This document shows positions 42,634 through 44,905 of a stretch of 44,905 bases of DNA, in pieces (position 1 is the first letter of the stretch; each line of letters opens with the position of its first letter). Position numbers and translations under genes: made by a program. The notes under the pieces are model-generated. The model worked only from the letters and a program-made list of their open reading frames with translations. It was not told the origin of the DNA and did no database searches. The stretch covers positions 1 through 44,905 of the forward strand of contig JAIOSU010000203.1 of the NCBI GenBank assembly GCA_021107455.1, written 5' to 3'. Origin of the DNA: Clostridiales bacterium (GTDB taxonomy: Bacteria; Bacillota; Clostridia; Peptostreptococcales; Acidaminobacteraceae).

Positions 42634-43521
42634 CTATTCTTCAAGCAATTCTTCAAGCGTATATGTTTTAGAGCCTACAAATATAAGGTCATCACTCAAC
42701 AATGGCTTAAACATTTCAGTTATTTGTCTCGAATGGCTTTCATTATTGCATAATACGTTCAGTTTTTGATCGAAAATTTCTATTTCTGCTAATATCTCAT
42801 CTTCCAGCATGACTCTGTAAATTCCAAGGTCCTCTTCATCAGGATAAACAGGAACTTCAAAATTGAGTAATAAATCGACCAAAGCATCACTGCTCATTTT
42901 ATAGGCATACGTAGTTTGATATAGCAGCAGTGATTCATCTGTAATGTTCTCTTCATAAACACCATCTGTTATATTTAACAACTTATAGATCAAATGGTTT
43001 TGTTCTTGAATGAATGTTTTCAAATCAATCGGATTTCCTATATTGGTCAATTGGTTATATTGCTCTAGAATATATTTCTTTAATGAATCCTTATAGAGTA
43101 TGTCAAATTCATAAATATCTCCAACAACTGTATAGAGATGATCATGAAAGATCAATCGGAGACTATATAGTCCCTCAGTGTGTTGAATTGGCTCACTAAG
43201 CTCATAATGGTCACCAGTGATTAAATCGGTTAAAAAAAACTTGTCTCGTTCTGTCGAGATTTCGAAAATACTTCTAAATGAATCATTAGCTAATTTAACA
43301 TCATCAGATGGGTTAGTTTTATAATATTCATCAATAATGGTAGTACCTGTTGAATCCAATGGATAATTAAAAATATACCATTCAGTGAATCCAGTTATGT
43401 CACTTTCATCCTTTTCATTAACGAAAAATCTTTTTGCGTTTTCCAGATCCGGCTTATAACAATCAGAAATTGCAAATTCCACAAATTCCGTATAGAGTTC
43501 CTCAAAATCATGTGCGTTCAT
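42634..43521 (-). CDS. Unrecognised 295-aa cytoplasmic protein
   Basis: I cannot assign this protein to a family with confidence. It is acidic, soluble and without a signal or membrane helix. The N-terminal part has FEELYTEFVEFAI, FTEWYIFNYPLDSTGTTIIDEYY and FFLTDLITGDHYELSEP. The run of an F-x-EW-F-YP block followed by a D-L-TG-x-Y block reminds me of the non-catalytic part of SEC-C/YecA-associated proteins, but the zinc-binding C-terminal motif is absent. The C-terminal 80 residues look like an alpha/beta domain (YRVMLEDEILAEIEIFDQKLNVLCNN). AAAGGAG precedes the ATG. It is divergent from the AlaX gene (82-bp gap), and no terminator separates it from the downstream promoter, so it may feed the methyltransferase transcript. 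Confidence 0.75.
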   Translation of the reverse strand: MNAHDFEELYTEFVEFAISDCYKPDLENAKRFFVNEKDESDITGFTEWYIFNYPLDSTGTTIIDEYYKTNPSDDVKLANDSFRSIFEISTERDKFFLTDLITGDHYELSEPIQHTEGLYSLRLIFHDHLYTVVGDIYEFDILYKDSLKKYILEQYNQLTNIGNPIDLKTFIQEQNHLIYKLLNITDGVYEENITDESLLLYQTTYAYKMSSDALVDLLLNFEVPVYPDEEDLGIYRVMLEDEILAEIEIFDQKLNVLCNNESHSRQITEMFKPLLSDDLIFVGSKTYTLEELLEE

Positions 43522-43603
43522 ATTCTTCTCCTTTAATCCTACTGCTTAATATTATATACTAATATGAGAGTACGATAAAGATATTAATGGAGGTAAGACA
43601 TAT

Positions 43604-44845
43604 ATGAAATATCTAGACAATCAATATATCAATGAATTCAACGCTGTAATCCTTGAAGTAAGGAAACTCAAGAACAATAACGGAATCATCCTTAATGAAA
43701 CTTATTTTTATCCCGAGGGTGGTGGTCAACCCGGAGATCGAGGTTCAATCAACGGATATGTGATTATAGACACATTGACTGAAGACGGTAAAACACTTCA
43801 TATCACTGCTGATTCGGTTGACACAAATCATATTGGTCAAACTGTGGAATGTAAAATAGACGGTAAAAGACGACTCGCATTGATGCAGCAGCATACCGGA
43901 CAACACTTATTGTCATCTTGTGCAGAAAAACTATTTGACGCTGCAACTGTCGGATTTCATATTGGTGATGATTATGTGACCATCGATCTCGATAAAAAAT
44001 TGACGACCGATGACATCTCTAAACTAGAAATCATGGCAAATGATACCATATGGAGCAACATCGAAGTCTTGGCTCATTATCCCACTGAGGATGAACTGGG
44101 TAGATTGCCACTTCGCAAACAGCCTAAAGTTACGAAGGACATAAGAGTCATCGAAATTAAGGATTTTGATTTTTCACCATGTGGAGGAACTCACACCAAA
44201 ACAACAGCGGAAATAGGTATACTCAAAATTAAAAAGACTGAAAACTATAAAACTGGAGTCAGAATTGAATTCGTTTGTGGCCTTTTTGCTCTTGATGTCT
44301 TTACGAAGCAAAACCAAATTATATCTGAACTGATGCAAATCTACTCTGTTCAAGATCATGAAGTCTTAGATTTCGCAAAAAATAACCTTGAGCAAGTCAA
44401 AACATTAAAAAAAGAAATCCTTCTTTTGGAAGAAGAACTTCTTGATCAATCCGTAAATACAATTCTTTCTAATTTTGAGGATTTTGAGGGCATAAAAGTT
44501 GTAAAATTATCTGAAGAAAACACAGGAATGAACAACTTGCGTAAAAAATGCAGCAAAATCTGTTCAAATTCCAATTTCATTGTAATTGGAACATCTTCAG
44601 ATACCAACAAAACAAATATAGTTCTTAGCAAATCACAAAACATCCCAAATGACATCGACATGAATGGCTTATTCAAATCTTATTTTGCACCACTGGGTTG
44701 TAAAGGCGGAGGAAATTCGAGTTCATCACAAGGTGGCTATGATGGTCTACTGAATACAGATGCAATCATTGATGAAATCGAGTCATATATGGAGAGAATC
44801 AGCGAAAAAATCAATTTAATCAGACAGCAGACAATGGCCAATTGA
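43604..44845 (+). CDS. Alanyl-tRNA editing protein (AlaX-like, with DHHA1 domain)
   Basis: Free-standing editing protein, 413 aa, related to the editing half of alanyl-tRNA synthetase. It probably deacylates Ser-tRNA-Ala or Gly-tRNA-Ala. The N-terminal beta-barrel has TYFYPEGGGQPGDRGSI. The zinc and catalytic site is complete: QHTGQH (His97 and His101) and CGGTH (Cys193, His197). A coiled-coil linker leads to a C-terminal DHHA1 domain with LGCKGGGNSSSSQGG near residues 365-380. This makes it the long AlaX form; the aminoacylation domain is absent, as expected. GGAGG lies ten bases before the ATG. It is one of only two plus-strand genes here and stands divergent from the 295-aa gene. Confidence 0.93.
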   Translation: MKYLDNQYINEFNAVILEVRKLKNNNGIILNETYFYPEGGGQPGDRGSINGYVIIDTLTEDGKTLHITADSVDTNHIGQTVECKIDGKRRLALMQQHTGQHLLSSCAEKLFDAATVGFHIGDDYVTIDLDKKLTTDDISKLEIMANDTIWSNIEVLAHYPTEDELGRLPLRKQPKVTKDIRVIEIKDFDFSPCGGTHTKTTAEIGILKIKKTENYKTGVRIEFVCGLFALDVFTKQNQIISELMQIYSVQDHEVLDFAKNNLEQVKTLKKEILLLEEELLDQSVNTILSNFEDFEGIKVVKLSEENTGMNNLRKKCSKICSNSNFIVIGTSSDTNKTNIVLSKSQNIPNDIDMNGLFKSYFAPLGCKGGGNSSSSQGGYDGLLNTDAIIDEIESYMERISEKINLIRQQTMAN

Positions 44846-44905
44846 TAATATCGTGATCTACTTCTGAACGATTGGTTTCGTCTTACATCTCATGACGACC
44901 CTCTG

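Noticed and set aside
40299-43521. Complete restriction-modification or BREX-type defence system
   Set aside because: No nuclease, ATPase, PglZ-like or specificity subunit is recognisable next to the methyltransferase, and both flanks are core genes.
43522-43603. Well-defined divergent promoters for the AlaX and 295-aa genes
   Set aside because: TATA-like boxes occur on both strands, but I found no -35 elements with good spacing, so none was listed as a feature.

Overview
The window is about 45 kb of low-GC Firmicutes (Clostridia-type) chromosome. It is almost entirely core housekeeping gene clusters on the minus strand. Only rpsT (36695-36961) and an alanyl-tRNA editing gene (43604-44845) lie on the plus strand. 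Gene content (homodimeric glycyl-tRNA synthetase under a T-box, pyruvate phosphate dikinase with its regulatory protein, hrcA with CIRCE, 7TM-HD PgpH, YbeY, MtaB, RsmE) and order fit an anaerobic clostridium. Sporulation genes that usually sit in these clusters (gpr, spoIIP, yqfC, yqfD) are missing from their slots. That suggests a non-sporulating lineage, perhaps near Fusibacter or Acidaminobacter; the genus is a guess from gene order.

Reading in the direction of transcription (right to left) from the right edge: an AlaX-like editing gene faces away from an unrecognised 295-aa gene. Next is a promoter with an operator-like inverted repeat, an unrecognised 135-aa gene, a hairpin, a solitary CamA-like adenine DNA methyltransferase, comEC and holA. 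This 40.3-43.5 kb stretch is the least conventional part of the window. rpsT and lepA are divergent with clear promoters. hemW follows lepA behind a terminator. A promoter with a perfect CIRCE operator then starts hrcA-grpE-dnaK-dnaJ, followed by prmA-rsmE-mtaB-HIT, rpsU-yqeY, and phoH-pgpH-ybeY-DUF3048-cdd-era-mgtE-recO.

Two accessory-looking genes (a chemotaxis receptor and a DUF4342 protein) separate recO from a T-box-controlled glyQS plus PPDK regulator pair. ppdK follows, then the macromolecular synthesis cluster dgt-dnaG-rpoD-trmK-nif3. The left edge holds two oligopeptide-type ABC permeases and the start of a small lipoprotein gene.

Functionally the window covers replication and transcription initiation (DnaG, RpoD, HolA), translation and RNA modification (GlyQS, Era, YbeY, RecO neighbours, PrmA, RsmE, MtaB, TrmK, LepA, S20, S21), heat shock, c-di-AMP turnover (PgpH), pyruvate/PEP interconversion and DNA uptake. 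I saw no rRNA, tRNA, CRISPR array, insertion sequence or prophage gene. No gene-free stretch exceeds 300 bases. The longest gap (12999-13280) is the T-box leader and its promoter. The last 60 bases (44846-44905) contain nothing I can identify. Several genes appear to start with TTG or GTG, and the coordinates given here reflect Shine-Dalgarno placement rather than the longest reading frame.
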